From the NCBI RefSeq assembly GCF_018332695.1, contig NZ_BOQN01000093.1, positions 32,623 through 96,622 on the forward strand: a stretch of 64,000 nt of DNA, given 5' to 3'. The translations under genes were made by a program, and so were the position numbers. Positions 41,780-50,453 of the stretch are shown piece by piece (within the stretch, counting starts at the first letter, position 1; each line of letters begins with the position of its first letter). Under the pieces are notes generated by a model. It was given only the letters and a program-made list of their open reading frames with translations. It was not told the DNA's origin and searched no databases. The DNA comes from Paractinoplanes toevensis. GTDB lineage: Bacteria; Actinomycetota; Actinomycetes; Mycobacteriales; Micromonosporaceae.

Positions 41780-42107
41780 CCCACGGCAGCCCGAGCCACG
41801 CGGTCTCCTGATGCAACCGGCCCACCCGGTTCGCCGACCAACAACGGCAACGACCGACCGGTCCGACTTGGTCAAAACTATGGCCGGCCACCGTGATCAC
41901 CTATGAGCGTCTGACGATTTGGTGCGCCGGTCAGCCTGACCACAAGGCATTGTCGTCGCCCGCCGATAATTGTAATTCCGCACTCCCGAATGACGCTACC
42001 CGAAAGCAAATCCTTCCTTCCTTCCCTTTACTTTTCGGGTGACGCCGGGTAGTTCAGCAGCGGCAATGCCGTCAGCGGACGGCCGGGTTCAACGGACGGC
42101 CGGGACG
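41780..42107. other. Intergenic region after the siderophore operon
   Basis: No gene or clear terminator is recognised. The stretch 41930-42040 is unusually AT-rich for this genome and contains a pyrimidine-rich CTTCCTTCCTTCCC run. Both flanking genes end here (convergent), so transcript ends are expected. Confidence 0.4.
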
Positions 42108-42725
42108 TCAGTGGTGCGCCGGTAGCGGGCGGTCGATGTCGTTCGCCGGGCTGCGCCGATCCGCCACCGTGGGCGGGCCCCGGTCCACCGCGTCGGCTCG
42201 ACGCGGTCCGCGCCGTCCCCGCGGCCTGCTCTGCCCACGGCCGATGGTGTGCGCCCGGCGCGCAGAAGCAGCCGATGTCACTGCCACGGTCGGCCCTGTG
42301 GGCACGGTCCGGGCAGTGATATCCGCCCGGCGTGCGGGCTCGGCACACGCCGGGGCCTGCGGTCGGTGGCCGAGGGCGGCCTGATCGGCAAGGCTCGGCG
42401 GCTGCGCGCCGGGTGACGCCAGGCCGGCCTGCACTGGGACGTCACGCTCGGGTGACGGCCGCTGGGTCAAGGTGGCCTCGTCGAGCCAGAGCAGCGGCGG
42501 GACCGGCTCGGCCTCATCATGCAGGCCCAACTCGCCACACTCGCGGGAGCAGCCATGCAACCGGCATTGCTTGAGCGCGTGCCGCCGAGCAAGCGCCCAC
42601 CGCCGCCGACGCGCATGCTCCCGCCAAAACTCCGCATTCGACGGCGAATAGTTACGCGCCCGGGTGCGATCACGCATCGCGGCGGTCACCGGCCGGGTGA
42701 ATAGCTGAAGCTGCTGGTACCGCAT
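42108..42725 (-). CDS. Hypothetical basic protein, Arg/His-rich N-terminus
   Basis: 205 residues. The N-terminal 70 residues (MRDRTRARNYSPSNAEFWRE; HARRRRWALARRHALKQCRL; HGCSRECGEL) look like a family of small basic proteins in Micromonosporaceae/Frankia-type actinomycetes that begin with a MRDRTxSRxYS motif. The C-terminal 130 residues are low-complexity Ala/Arg/Pro/Thr and may not be translated as shown or may be disordered. The start ATG 42725 follows an AT-rich AGAATATATCC stretch. No function is known. Confidence 0.45.
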   Translation of the reverse strand: MRYQQLQLFTRPVTAAMRDRTRARNYSPSNAEFWREHARRRRWALARRHALKQCRLHGCSRECGELGLHDEAEPVPPLLWLDEATLTQRPSPERDVPVQAGLASPGAQPPSLADQAALGHRPQAPACAEPARRADITARTVPTGPTVAVTSAASARRAHTIGRGQSRPRGRRGPRRADAVDRGPPTVADRRSPANDIDRPLPAHH

Positions 42726-43144
42726 AGGATATATTCTCTCGCGCCAAGAACGCCGTCCGCCAATAAGCGATCATGCCAACCTCGGAGCAATTTCAGAGCC
42801 TGGTTGATAAGTTGCGTGACCAATCAAAGAAACAATTCACTGTCGGGCGCCGAAGGCGGTTTCTATGCCGCAAATAGCGCTCGCAGGCCTACGGTGAGCT
42901 GTCACGGCCTTGACGACCACGCAGCCAGGACGTCCATATCGGCCGATGGGCTGCGCGGCCCGGCGCGTTTGCCGGGCCGCGCCCAGAGGCGGGCAGAGCA
43001 AAGGCCTCGGCGAGAATGCCGCCCGGGCGACAACGCCGAGCGGCACAGGCTGGCGACAGAGGCCGGCGGCCGGATCGCGGTGGTGGATTCCGCCGGGAGG
43101 GCCGGGAGGCACGGGCGGCGCCGATACGGAGAAGGAAGCGATGG
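42726..43144. other. Intergenic region between two minus-strand genes
   Basis: The left part (42726-42880) is AT-rich with GATATATTC near 42728 and probably holds the promoter of the hypothetical gene. The right part is GC-rich and contains the hairpin at 42953-42982. No coding sequence convinces. Confidence 0.4.
42953..42982 (-). terminator. Strong GC hairpin downstream of the LmeA-like gene
   Basis: GCGCGGCCCGGC (42953-42964) and GCCGGGCCGCGC (42971-42982) form a perfect 12-bp stem around GCGTTT, about 160 bases past the LmeA-like stop on the minus strand. There is no T tract; such hairpins commonly end transcripts in actinobacteria. Confidence 0.55.
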
Positions 43145-44599
43145 TCAGCAGGTGGCGCCGGTCAGGGCGCCCTGCTGGAGAGTGATGTCTTCGCCGGTCA
43201 GGTGGATTCGTAGGCCGTCGGGTAGGACCTCGACGCCCGCGTAGGTCAGGCCCTCCGGGAGTTTCTGCAGTTCGTATGTTGTCTCCTGGGGGGCCACCTG
43301 GGCCAGGACGTTGGTGGCGGGGAAGCGTACGCCGAACATCTCGATCTGGTCGGGAGAGATGTCCAGGGTGCTGTCCTTGATCACCGGCTTGCCGTAGAGG
43401 ACCACCGGGGTGTCCTTGCCGGAGCCGCCGGTTGCCGTCGCGGTCAGCAGGCCGCCCTCCGCGCTGAACAGGGTCGGGTTGCCGGGTGGCTGCTTCAGCA
43501 CCGAGAACGGCTGGGTCGTGCTGCCGCCGATCACCACCTTGATGCCCTGCGGATCTACCGTCACCGAGCGGTAGCTCACCCCGGACGGCAGGGTCGGCAG
43601 GGTCTGTTGCAGGTCGTCCTGGTTGATCTGGTTCAGGACCAGCTTGCCCAGCGTGCTGTCCGGCTTGTGGTCGGCGCCCAGGATGTGCACCAGCTTCGGC
43701 ACCAGGGTCAGCGCGCCGGGGCCCAGCACCGGCTGGGTGTGGATGGTCAGCGGGACGCCGATCGCGGTGGTGTTGATGCCCAGCAGGCCGTTCGCCGCCG
43801 AATAGGACACCGTGCGGCCGCCTACGTCGGTGGGCAGCGTGTTCAGGGCGGTGGTGGACACGCCGCCGATCTGGATGTGCACGCCGTCGGTGCGCGGGGT
43901 GATCGACTGGTAGCGGACTCCGGCCGGTAGCGGTGGCAGCTGCTGGCTGCGTACGCCCCCGGCCAGGTCGCCGACCTGGGAAGCCGGCAGCGATTTCCCG
44001 AAGATCTCCAACCGCTGCGGGACCGACTGTGCGGTCTCGCCGCGCAGCCGCATCTTCATGAACAGCTTGGCCTGCACGTTGTCGGCGGCCGCGGCCGGCA
44101 TCGTCACGTCGACCGACAGGCCGCCGTCGCCGGCCTTGTGGTAGGTGCGTTTCGGCGTGCCCGCCGGCGTCGGCAGGTAGCCGAAGTTGACCGTGATGGT
44201 GGCGTCCATGCTGCCCACGTGGGTGCCGCCGGACGGCTGGGTGACGTCGCGCATGGTCGCGGTGAAGCGGGCGTGCGGCACGCCGCTCAGGGTCGCGTCG
44301 GGGACGATCAGCTTCACCTCGGTGAGGCGCTTGTGCAGCGCCTGCGGCACGAGCGGGCCGCCGCCGACGGTGACCTCGGTGCGCACGGCGGCCGCGTTCG
44401 GGCAGGAGACCTGGCTGCTGACCTGCTTGACGATCCGGTCGCGCAGGATGCCGTCGAGGATCGGCACGGGTACGGCGTACGCGAGCATGCCGGCCGCCAG
44501 GAGCAGCACGCCGCCGGTGACGGCCGCGGCGATCCAGCGACGGCGGGTGGGCCCGGCGAGGTGCAGCGGTCGATGGGTCTCCGGCTCCATCAGGGTCAT
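43145..44599 (-). CDS. LmeA-like DUF2993 membrane-anchored lipid-binding protein
   Basis: 484 residues. One N-terminal helix (RWIAAAVTGGVLLLAAGMLA) anchors the protein; the rest lies outside the membrane. The DUF2993/LmeA domain (RDRIVKQVSSQVSCPNAAAV, VRTEVTVGGGPLVPQAL) is known in mycobacteria to act in lipomannan maturation and bind phospholipids. This one is about twice the usual 250 residues and shows three similar units: LPAGVRYQSITPRTDGVHI, LPSGVSYRSVTVDPQGIKV and LPEGLTYAGVEVLPDGLRI. The start is ATG 44599 or 44590. It is divergent from the collapsed sigma gene and probably acts alone. Confidence 0.8.
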   Translation of the reverse strand: MTLMEPETHRPLHLAGPTRRRWIAAAVTGGVLLLAAGMLAYAVPVPILDGILRDRIVKQVSSQVSCPNAAAVRTEVTVGGGPLVPQALHKRLTEVKLIVPDATLSGVPHARFTATMRDVTQPSGGTHVGSMDATITVNFGYLPTPAGTPKRTYHKAGDGGLSVDVTMPAAAADNVQAKLFMKMRLRGETAQSVPQRLEIFGKSLPASQVGDLAGGVRSQQLPPLPAGVRYQSITPRTDGVHIQIGGVSTTALNTLPTDVGGRTVSYSAANGLLGINTTAIGVPLTIHTQPVLGPGALTLVPKLVHILGADHKPDSTLGKLVLNQINQDDLQQTLPTLPSGVSYRSVTVDPQGIKVVIGGSTTQPFSVLKQPPGNPTLFSAEGGLLTATATGGSGKDTPVVLYGKPVIKDSTLDISPDQIEMFGVRFPATNVLAQVAPQETTYELQKLPEGLTYAGVEVLPDGLRIHLTGEDITLQQGALTGATC

Positions 44600-44689
44600 G
44601 ACTTTGTTTACGTGTCGGTAACCTCTCCGGGTTCACTGATAAGAACCTTTTCGGCACGCGGCGCGACTGAACCGGGTGGAGGAGGGCAG

Positions 44690-44863
44690 ATGACCGACGA
44701 ACCGCTGATCGTCCGCTGCCGGCTCGGCGAGCGCGCGGCCTTCGCCGAACTGATCCGGGCCTGGCACGACCCGGTGTGGAACTACGTGCGCCGGATGCTG
44801 GGCCCGGACCGGGCCGAGGACGTCGTCCAGGAGGTGTGGCTGGCGGTGTTCCGCGGCCTGCCG
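44690..44863 (+). pseudogene. ECF sigma factor fragment (region 2 only)
   Basis: ATG 44690 follows GGAGGAGGG. MTDEPLIVRCRLGERAAFAE, LIRAWHDPVWNYVRRMLGPD and RAEDVVQEVWLAVFRGLP are a clean sigma region 2. At about 44863 the frame enters unrelated Arg/Cys/Trp-rich sequence to 45049, and region 4 is missing. The adjoining frame continues as a membrane protein that usually sits next to this sigma type, so a deletion has joined the two genes out of frame. The ribosome site is intact, so a truncated sigma peptide may still be made. Confidence 0.75.
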
Positions 44864-45273
44864 AGGCGCCGCTGTCGCTGCGGCGGCGGCTCGGCTACCT
44901 GGCCGTGCTGCTGGCCGGTCTGGGCGGTGCGGTACTGGTGGGAGCGCTCTGGGCGACCGAGCCGGCCCTGCCGGCCCACACCGCCACCGCGTTCGCCCTG
45001 CTCACCCTGGTCGGTCTGGGCTGGGCGGGGTACGGCGGATGGGCACTGACCCGCCGTACCCCGCTGTTCGCCCGCGACCGGGTGATCGCCGCCTGGATCG
45101 CGCTCGCCGCCTGGCTGGCCGGCGGGGCGGGGGTGGCCGTGCTGGCCGCTCTCCGCCACCGCCTCCCCGTTGGCCTGGCCCTGGTCGTCGGCGCGCTGGG
45201 CGTCGTCGCGGCGGCGAACCTGGTCGCCGCCCGCCGTCACCACCGCCTACTGCGGCACCAACTCGGCGACTGA
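44863..45273 (+). pseudogene. 3' part of the membrane-protein partner of the sigma fragment
   Basis: From 44863 the frame reads EAPLSLRRRLGYLAVLLAGL and on through four predicted membrane helices (TATAFALLTLVGLGWAGYGG; RVIAAWIALAAWLAGGAGVA; LALVVGALGVVAAANLVAAR) to HHRLLRHQLGD. Sigma-linked transmembrane proteins with a conserved RRTPLFARDRVIAAWIAL segment occur beside ECF sigma genes in actinomycetes. The start and cytoplasmic part are lost at the junction, so it has no own ribosome site. The last 27 bases overlap the convergent MFS gene. Confidence 0.7.
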
Positions 45274-46611
45274 GGCGGCGGGCACGGCGGTGGCCGGGCG
45301 CAGGACGGCCATGGTCACCGCCAGGCCGGCGGCAACCATGACGGCGGCGGCTACGAAGGCGGTTCGGTAGCCGGACTGGTCGGCGGCCAGCGTGGCCAGG
45401 ACGGCGAGGCCCAGCGACGAGCCGACCTCGGCGGTGGTGTTGAAGACGCCGGAGGCCAGGCCGGCGTCGTCGGGGGTGGCGGAGGCCATCGCGAGCGACG
45501 CCAGGGCCGGGAACGCCAGGCCGCCGCCGACGCCCAGCAGCAGCATGGACGGCAGGACGTCGGCCAGATAGGAGCCGTCGGCCGGGGTGCGGGCGAAGTA
45601 CAGCAGGCCCACGGTGACCAGGGCCAGGCCGGTGACGACCAGGCGCCGGGCACCGAAGCGGGCGATCAGCCGGTCGGTCCAGCGCAGGGACAGGCCACCC
45701 ATCACCACGGTGACTGGCATGAAGGCCAGACCGATGCCCATCGCGTCGTAGCCAAGGACCTGCTGGACATAGAGGACACCGACGAAGAACATGCCGAACA
45801 TGCCGGCCGCGCTCAGCAGCTGGGCCAGGTTGGCGCCGGTCAGGGTGCGGGAACGGAAGACACCCAAGGGCACGAGCGGGGTACGGGCGGTGGCCTCCCG
45901 TACCACGAAGGCGACCGCCAGGCCGGCAGCCAGCCACCAGGTCCAGCCGTACGGTGCCGGGGGTGAAACCACGCTGTAGACCGTGACCATCAGGGCCGCC
46001 GTGATCAACGCGGCGCCGGCGGCGTCGGCGCCCTGCCGCAGGCCGGGCCCGCGATCCGGGGCCAGGAGCCGCCATGCGGCGACGCCGGTCGCCACCCCTA
46101 CCGGAACGTTCACGAAGAAGATCCAGTGCCAGCTGACGACCGACGTCAGCACGCCGCCGAGGAGCAGCCCGACCGCTCCCCCGGCGGAGGCCACGAAGCT
46201 GTAGACGCCGATGGCCTTGGCCTGTTCGCCCGGCCCGGGGAACATCGTCACGATCATGCCGAGGATGACCGACGACGTGGCGGCGCCGCCGACACCCTGC
46301 AGGAAGCGGGCCGCGATCAGCATCTCCTGGCTGGTCGCCAGGCCGCACAGCGCCGACGCGGCGGTGAACAGCACCAGGCCGCCGAGGAACATGCCCCGGC
46401 GGGACACCAGGTCACCGACCCGGCCGGCCAGCAGCAACAGGCTGCCGAACGGGATCAGATAAGCGTTGATCACCCAGGCCAGGCCGGACTGGCTGAACCC
46501 GAGTTCGTGCTGGATGGCGGGCAGGGCCACGTTCACGATGGTGACGTCCAGGATGATCATCAGCATCCCGGCGCAGAGCACGATCAGGGCGAGCCATCGG
46601 CGATCGGTCAT
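45247..46611 (-). CDS. MFS drug-efflux transporter, 14-helix DHA2 type
   Basis: 454 residues from ATG 46611, with GGAGGAAG upstream. Motif A-like GRVGDLVSRRGMFLGGLVLF, motif D1 VTIVNVALPAIQHELGFSQS and motif C-like SFVASAGGAVGLLLGGVLTS place it in the EmrB/QacA drug:H+ antiporter family. Fourteen helices are expected and the sequence accommodates them. It exports hydrophobic drugs or metabolites. It is divergent from the SigJ/SigG-type sigma gene and next to no TetR gene, so its control is unclear. Confidence 0.9.
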   Translation of the reverse strand: MTDRRWLALIVLCAGMLMIILDVTIVNVALPAIQHELGFSQSGLAWVINAYLIPFGSLLLLAGRVGDLVSRRGMFLGGLVLFTAASALCGLATSQEMLIAARFLQGVGGAATSSVILGMIVTMFPGPGEQAKAIGVYSFVASAGGAVGLLLGGVLTSVVSWHWIFFVNVPVGVATGVAAWRLLAPDRGPGLRQGADAAGAALITAALMVTVYSVVSPPAPYGWTWWLAAGLAVAFVVREATARTPLVPLGVFRSRTLTGANLAQLLSAAGMFGMFFVGVLYVQQVLGYDAMGIGLAFMPVTVVMGGLSLRWTDRLIARFGARRLVVTGLALVTVGLLYFARTPADGSYLADVLPSMLLLGVGGGLAFPALASLAMASATPDDAGLASGVFNTTAEVGSSLGLAVLATLAADQSGYRTAFVAAAVMVAAGLAVTMAVLRPATAVPAASVAELVPQ

Positions 46612-46733
46612 CGTCTTCCTCCAGGTCATTACCATTCGCCAGGACAGACCTGGGCGCGGCGCGAAACTCATCGGCCTTGTGGCGATGAGTTCCGGCCGGG
46701 ATGGTGGTCGGTACTCAATGAGGAGGTGGCGTC

Positions 46734-47675
46734 GTGGACACCGAGTTCGTTCAGCAGGCGGATCCGTATCGCCGGGAGCTGCTCGCGCACTGTTACCGGA
46801 TGCTTGGGTCGGTCTACGACGCCGAGGACCTGGTGCAGGAGACGTACGTGCGGGCCTGGCGCTCGTACGACCGTTTCGAGGGCCGCTCGTCGATGCGCAC
46901 CTGGCTGCACCGGATCGCCACCAACGCCTGCCTCAACGCCCTCGAGTCACGCACCCGCCGCCCGCTGCCGATCGGTCTCGGAGCGCCCAGTTCCGACCCG
47001 GCCGACGATCTGGTGGAGCAGCGTGAGGTGCCGTGGCTGGAGCCGGTGCCGGACGCGTTCCTCGACCCGGCCACGGTGGTGACCGGCCGGGAGAGCGTGC
47101 GGCTCGCGGTGATCGCGGCCATGCAGTCCCTGCCTCCCCGGCAGCGGGCGGTGCTGATCCTGCGGGACGTCCTGCAGTGGCCGGCCGCCGAGGTCGCCGA
47201 GATGCTCGACATGACGGTGGTCTCGGTGAACAGCGCCCTGCAGCGGGCCCGCACCCAGCCCGCCCTGAACGCTGACGAGGTCGCCGAGCCGGACGATGTC
47301 GCCGTGCGTGACCTGCTGGACCGGTTCGTGGCCGCGTTCGAGGACAAGAACATCCCGGCGATGGTCGACATCTTCACCAAGGACGCGGTGTGGGAGATGC
47401 CGCCGTTCACCGGGTGGTACCAGGGACCGGCCACCATCGCGCGGCTGATCGACACCCGCTGCCCGGCACGCGGTCCCGGCGACATGAAGCTGGTTCCGAC
47501 CAGGGCGAACGGCCAGCACGCGTTCGGCCTCTACATGCGCGACGGGGACGTCTACCGGCCGTTCAACCTGCCGGTTCTCACCCTGACCAAGGACGGCGTC
47601 AGCCACGTGTCGAGCTTCTTCGACCTGCGCCTGTTCGAGACGTTCGGCCTGCCCGAATCCCTGCCGGTGACCTGA
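46734..47675 (+). CDS. ECF sigma factor with C-terminal SnoaL-like domain
   Basis: 313 residues from GTG 46734 after GAGGAGG. Region 2: RRELLAHCYRMLGSVYDAED; LVQETYVRAWRSYDRF. Region 4: LPPRQRAVLILRDVLQWPAA; EVAEMLDMTVVSVNSALQRA. The C-terminal 120 residues (LLDRFVAAFEDKNIPAMVDI through GWYQGPATIARLIDTRCPAR) are a SnoaL-like domain, typical of SigJ/SigG-related sigma factors, where it replaces an anti-sigma partner and regulates the sigma. The downstream DinB-fold gene starts on the last base of its stop (TGATG). Confidence 0.92.
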   Translation: MDTEFVQQADPYRRELLAHCYRMLGSVYDAEDLVQETYVRAWRSYDRFEGRSSMRTWLHRIATNACLNALESRTRRPLPIGLGAPSSDPADDLVEQREVPWLEPVPDAFLDPATVVTGRESVRLAVIAAMQSLPPRQRAVLILRDVLQWPAAEVAEMLDMTVVSVNSALQRARTQPALNADEVAEPDDVAVRDLLDRFVAAFEDKNIPAMVDIFTKDAVWEMPPFTGWYQGPATIARLIDTRCPARGPGDMKLVPTRANGQHAFGLYMRDGDVYRPFNLPVLTLTKDGVSHVSSFFDLRLFETFGLPESLPVT

Positions 47676-48229
47676 TGGACGTGGCGCTGCGGGCCGGGGT
47701 GGCCGTGCTGGAACGGGCGGTCGCGTACTGCCTGGGCAGCCTGTCCCTGGTCACGCCGGCGCTGCTGGGCGCGCCCACGCCGTGTGCCGGCTGGGACCTG
47801 GAGTGCCTGCTGGAGCATCTGATCGATTCGATGGCGGCGCTGCGGGAGGCCGCCGAGGCCGGCCGGGTCACGCTGGCCGCTCCCCCGCCCTCCGGCGGGG
47901 TGATCCCGCTGGCGCGGGATCAGGCGGTGCTCCTGCTGGGCGCCTGGGTGTCAATTCGCGACAATTCACCCGTACGGGTGGACCGCGCGACCCTCAGCGC
48001 GCCTCTGGTCGCCGGTGCCGGAGCAATCGAGGTGGCCGCCCACGGGTGGGACATCGCCCGTGCGTGCGGTCACCTCCGGCCCATCCCGGCCGACCTGGCC
48101 GACGAACTGCTCGACCTGGCCGTCGTTCTCATCCGGCCGGGGGACCGCCCGGGCCGCTTCGCCCGCCCGCTCCACCTCGTGGGAGGCGGAACGGCGAGCG
48201 AGCGGCTACTGGCGTTCCTGGGCCGCTGA
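47675..48229 (+). CDS. Mycothiol-dependent maleylpyruvate-isomerase-like DinB protein
   Basis: 184 residues; the ATG overlaps the sigma stop (TGATG). PAPLLGxPTPCAGWDL-type N-terminus (TPALLGAPTPCAGWDLECLL, EHLIDSMAALREAAEAG) is the MDMPI/TIGR03086 pattern, and VAAHGWDIARACGHLRPIPA is the conserved second half; the His residues form the metal site. These enzymes act on mycothiol adducts or are uncharacterised DinB-fold proteins. Coupling to the SnoaL sigma factor suggests a common stress regulon. Confidence 0.85.
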   Translation: MDVALRAGVAVLERAVAYCLGSLSLVTPALLGAPTPCAGWDLECLLEHLIDSMAALREAAEAGRVTLAAPPPSGGVIPLARDQAVLLLGAWVSIRDNSPVRVDRATLSAPLVAGAGAIEVAAHGWDIARACGHLRPIPADLADELLDLAVVLIRPGDRPGRFARPLHLVGGGTASERLLAFLGR

Positions 48230-48234
48230 GGGCA

Positions 48235-48513
48235 TCAGAACGGTGCTGGTCCCCGACCGGCGAGCGACATCAGGACCTGCGTGGCCAGGAGCTTGCGGAC
48301 GCCGGTCACGGCGACCTCGCCCACCTGGTCATAGGGCAGTTCCAGGGACAGCCCGTCGGCCGCGTCGCGGACCTCCGCACTGACTTGGTCCGGACGGAAG
48401 GTGCCGCCCCAGCCGTCGATGCCGCCGCGCTGGTTGGTGCTGAGCGAAGCCATGCCGGATACGCGTGTGCCGTCGACGAGGGTCAGCCTCGCCGGACCGG
48501 AATAGGTCGTCAT
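48235..48513 (-). CDS. Small conserved hypothetical protein
   Basis: 92 residues from ATG 48513: MTTYSGPARLTLVDGTRVSG, RGGIDGWGGTFRPDQVSAEV, ADGLSLELPYDQVGEVAVTG. All-beta, of the kind found near actinobacterial metabolic genes; cytoplasmic, no cysteines. I do not recognise a named family. It faces the DinB gene tail to tail and ends five bases past its stop. Confidence 0.6.
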   Translation of the reverse strand: MTTYSGPARLTLVDGTRVSGMASLSTNQRGGIDGWGGTFRPDQVSAEVRDAADGLSLELPYDQVGEVAVTGVRKLLATQVLMSLAGRGPAPF

Positions 48514-48537
48514 AGTCGTCAACGGTATCCGGCTCGG

Positions 48538-49758
48538 TCAGGTGCGTGCGGTCCGGATCTCGCCCACGCGATGCTGCGCGACCCCGGTGGCCACTCCGGC
48601 CACCAGGAGCACCGCCAGCAGAGCGAGGAGGACCGGCGGGCGAAGATCCACCAACAGAAGACCGACAGCGAGGGGTACGCCGAGGCCGGGCCAGAGCAGC
48701 GCGGGGCGGATCTGCCGGGACAGCCCGGCCTGGATCACCGTGGCGCTGAGCAGGTATCCGGCGACTCCCGCGGCGAGCACGACCCGCGTCCCGGCCGACA
48801 GATGATCCTCGGCCCCGTGCAGGATGGCGTGCTCCAGGCCGACCGCCACCGCGGCCAGGCTGATCGCGACCGGCAGGTGCGCGTACACGTAGAAGTCGTG
48901 CACGCCCTGCCGGGTCCGATCATGGCCCTCCATCAGCAGCCGGCGTTTCGCCGCGCCGCCGGACAGATCGAAGTACGACCACCAGAGCGCCGCGATTGCG
49001 ACGAAGGCGAGCGTCGCGGTCAGCACCACCCCGCCCGTCCAGCCACCGTCGTGCACACCGGTCACCGCGGCCGCCACCGACTCGCCCAGCACCAGGATGA
49101 CGAACAGGCCGAAACGTTCCGGCAGATGCTCCATGTGCAGCGGCAGGGCGTCCTTGAGCCGCGCGGACAGGGTGGGTCCCAGCAGGTCCACCGCGACCCC
49201 CACACCCCACAGCACATAGCGGGCCGGACCCGGCACGGCCAGCGAGACCGCCCAGAAGACGGCACCGGCCGCGTGCCCGATCAGGTAGGGCCGCACGGTC
49301 GGCCGGGCGTCCGGCACGTGCCACCAGGCCCGCAGATAGCCGGCGATGAGCACCAGCCGCAGCAGCACGTAGGCCAGCGCGAACCACCGGCTCCCGGGCT
49401 TACCGACCTGGTCGATGGACGCCGCCATGCCGATCACGGCGGCCATCCCGACCAGCATGAGCAGCCGGAACACCGCGTCGTCGGTGTCGAACCGGTTGGC
49501 GTACAGGGCGGTGCCGGCCCAGGCCCACCACCCCACCGCCAGCACGGCGGCGAAGGTCAGGCCGCCGACCCAGGTCTCGTCCTTGGCCAGCAGGTCGGCG
49601 CACCGGGCGACGAACAGCACGAAGGCCAGGTCGAAGAAGAGCTCCAGCCGGGTGGCCGACCGGTTCGTGTCCTGGTTGTGTTCGGGCGGCCGGACGATCT
49701 CCCGCTCTTCCGCGTCTTCTCGATCAAGCTCGGCCATCTCGTCCCGCGTGGCACCCAT
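48538..49758 (-). CDS. Low-temperature-requirement A (LtrA) family membrane protein
   Basis: 406 residues from ATG 49758. An acidic N-terminus is followed by RSATRLELFFDLAFVLFVAR, the marker of LtrA proteins, and about ten membrane helices including LFVILVLGESVAAAVTGVHD and the late HLPVAISLAAVAVGLEHAIL. LtrA was named from a Listeria cold-growth mutant; the biochemical role is unknown. The downstream end is next to the small hypothetical gene on the same strand. Start ATG 49776 would add only six residues. Confidence 0.92.
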   Translation of the reverse strand: MGATRDEMAELDREDAEEREIVRPPEHNQDTNRSATRLELFFDLAFVLFVARCADLLAKDETWVGGLTFAAVLAVGWWAWAGTALYANRFDTDDAVFRLLMLVGMAAVIGMAASIDQVGKPGSRWFALAYVLLRLVLIAGYLRAWWHVPDARPTVRPYLIGHAAGAVFWAVSLAVPGPARYVLWGVGVAVDLLGPTLSARLKDALPLHMEHLPERFGLFVILVLGESVAAAVTGVHDGGWTGGVVLTATLAFVAIAALWWSYFDLSGGAAKRRLLMEGHDRTRQGVHDFYVYAHLPVAISLAAVAVGLEHAILHGAEDHLSAGTRVVLAAGVAGYLLSATVIQAGLSRQIRPALLWPGLGVPLAVGLLLVDLRPPVLLALLAVLLVAGVATGVAQHRVGEIRTART

Positions 49759-49792
49759 GACCCTCACAGTGCCCACCTCGGCCCGCTTGATG

Positions 49793-50386
49793 TCAGGTGG
49801 CGACGGTGACCTTCACCCCGCCGGAGAGCAGGGAGTCGTGCAGCTCCAGACGGGTCAGCTCGACCTGCTCCGGAACGTCGAAGACCAGCTTGCCGGCCAC
49901 CCGCTCGCCCGGGTCGAGCTTCTGCAGGAACGTCTGGGTGTCGTGATTGGCGTAGACGCCGGCGATCTCGTCGTTGCCGAACTCGGTGCCGGCCGCGTCG
50001 AACGCCTTCTGCGCGCGGCCGAGGAAGTACTGCGAGCCGTCGGCGATGTTCCGCACCGACAGGCTGACCACGCAATACTTGCCCTTCGCGGTGCGCTCCA
50101 GGTGCTCCAGCCCGACCTTCGACCGGGAACAGTCCACCCGGGAGACCACGAACTCGAACTTGCCGTCGCGCACCGCGTCACCGACCCCCGGCGGCGGCTT
50201 GCGGCTGGGCGTGGCCTTCGGCTTCGCGCCGGCCGCGGTGGCCGTGGCGGCGGCCGGCTCCTGACCGCCGTAACGATGCGCCGCCAGCCCGGCCAGGAAC
50301 AGAACGGCCACCGCACCGCATGCGAACAGAACGGCGAGCAGCGGGTTCAGCGGCGCCCTGCGCTGCGTCTGACGGTCCTGCGACAT
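49793..50386 (-). CDS. DUF4352 exported protein
   Basis: 197 residues. An N-terminal helix (PLLAVLFACGAVAVLFLAGL) anchors the protein; a Thr/Ala/Pro linker follows; then the DUF4352 immunoglobulin-like domain with DGKFEFVVSRVDCSRSKVGL, KGKYCVVSLSVRNIADGSQY, DTQTFLQKLDPGERVAGKLV and FDVPEQVELTRLELHDSLL. Two cysteines may form a disulfide. Such proteins are widespread exported modules of unknown function. It lies between LtrA and an alpha/beta hydrolase on the same strand, without obvious coupling. Confidence 0.88.
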   Translation of the reverse strand: MSQDRQTQRRAPLNPLLAVLFACGAVAVLFLAGLAAHRYGGQEPAAATATAAGAKPKATPSRKPPPGVGDAVRDGKFEFVVSRVDCSRSKVGLEHLERTAKGKYCVVSLSVRNIADGSQYFLGRAQKAFDAAGTEFGNDEIAGVYANHDTQTFLQKLDPGERVAGKLVFDVPEQVELTRLELHDSLLSGGVKVTVAT

Positions 50387-50453
50387 GGGCCCGGCCCCCT
50401 TCCCTCCCTAACTGTCAGGCAGCGGGCCGGGCTGAACCACCGATTTCGCCGGA

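Noticed and set aside
42837..44657. 606-residue minus-strand frame overlapping the LmeA-like gene
   Set aside because: Shifted frame on the same strand with Arg/Pro-rich composition; the DUF2993 frame has a membrane anchor and repeated domain units.
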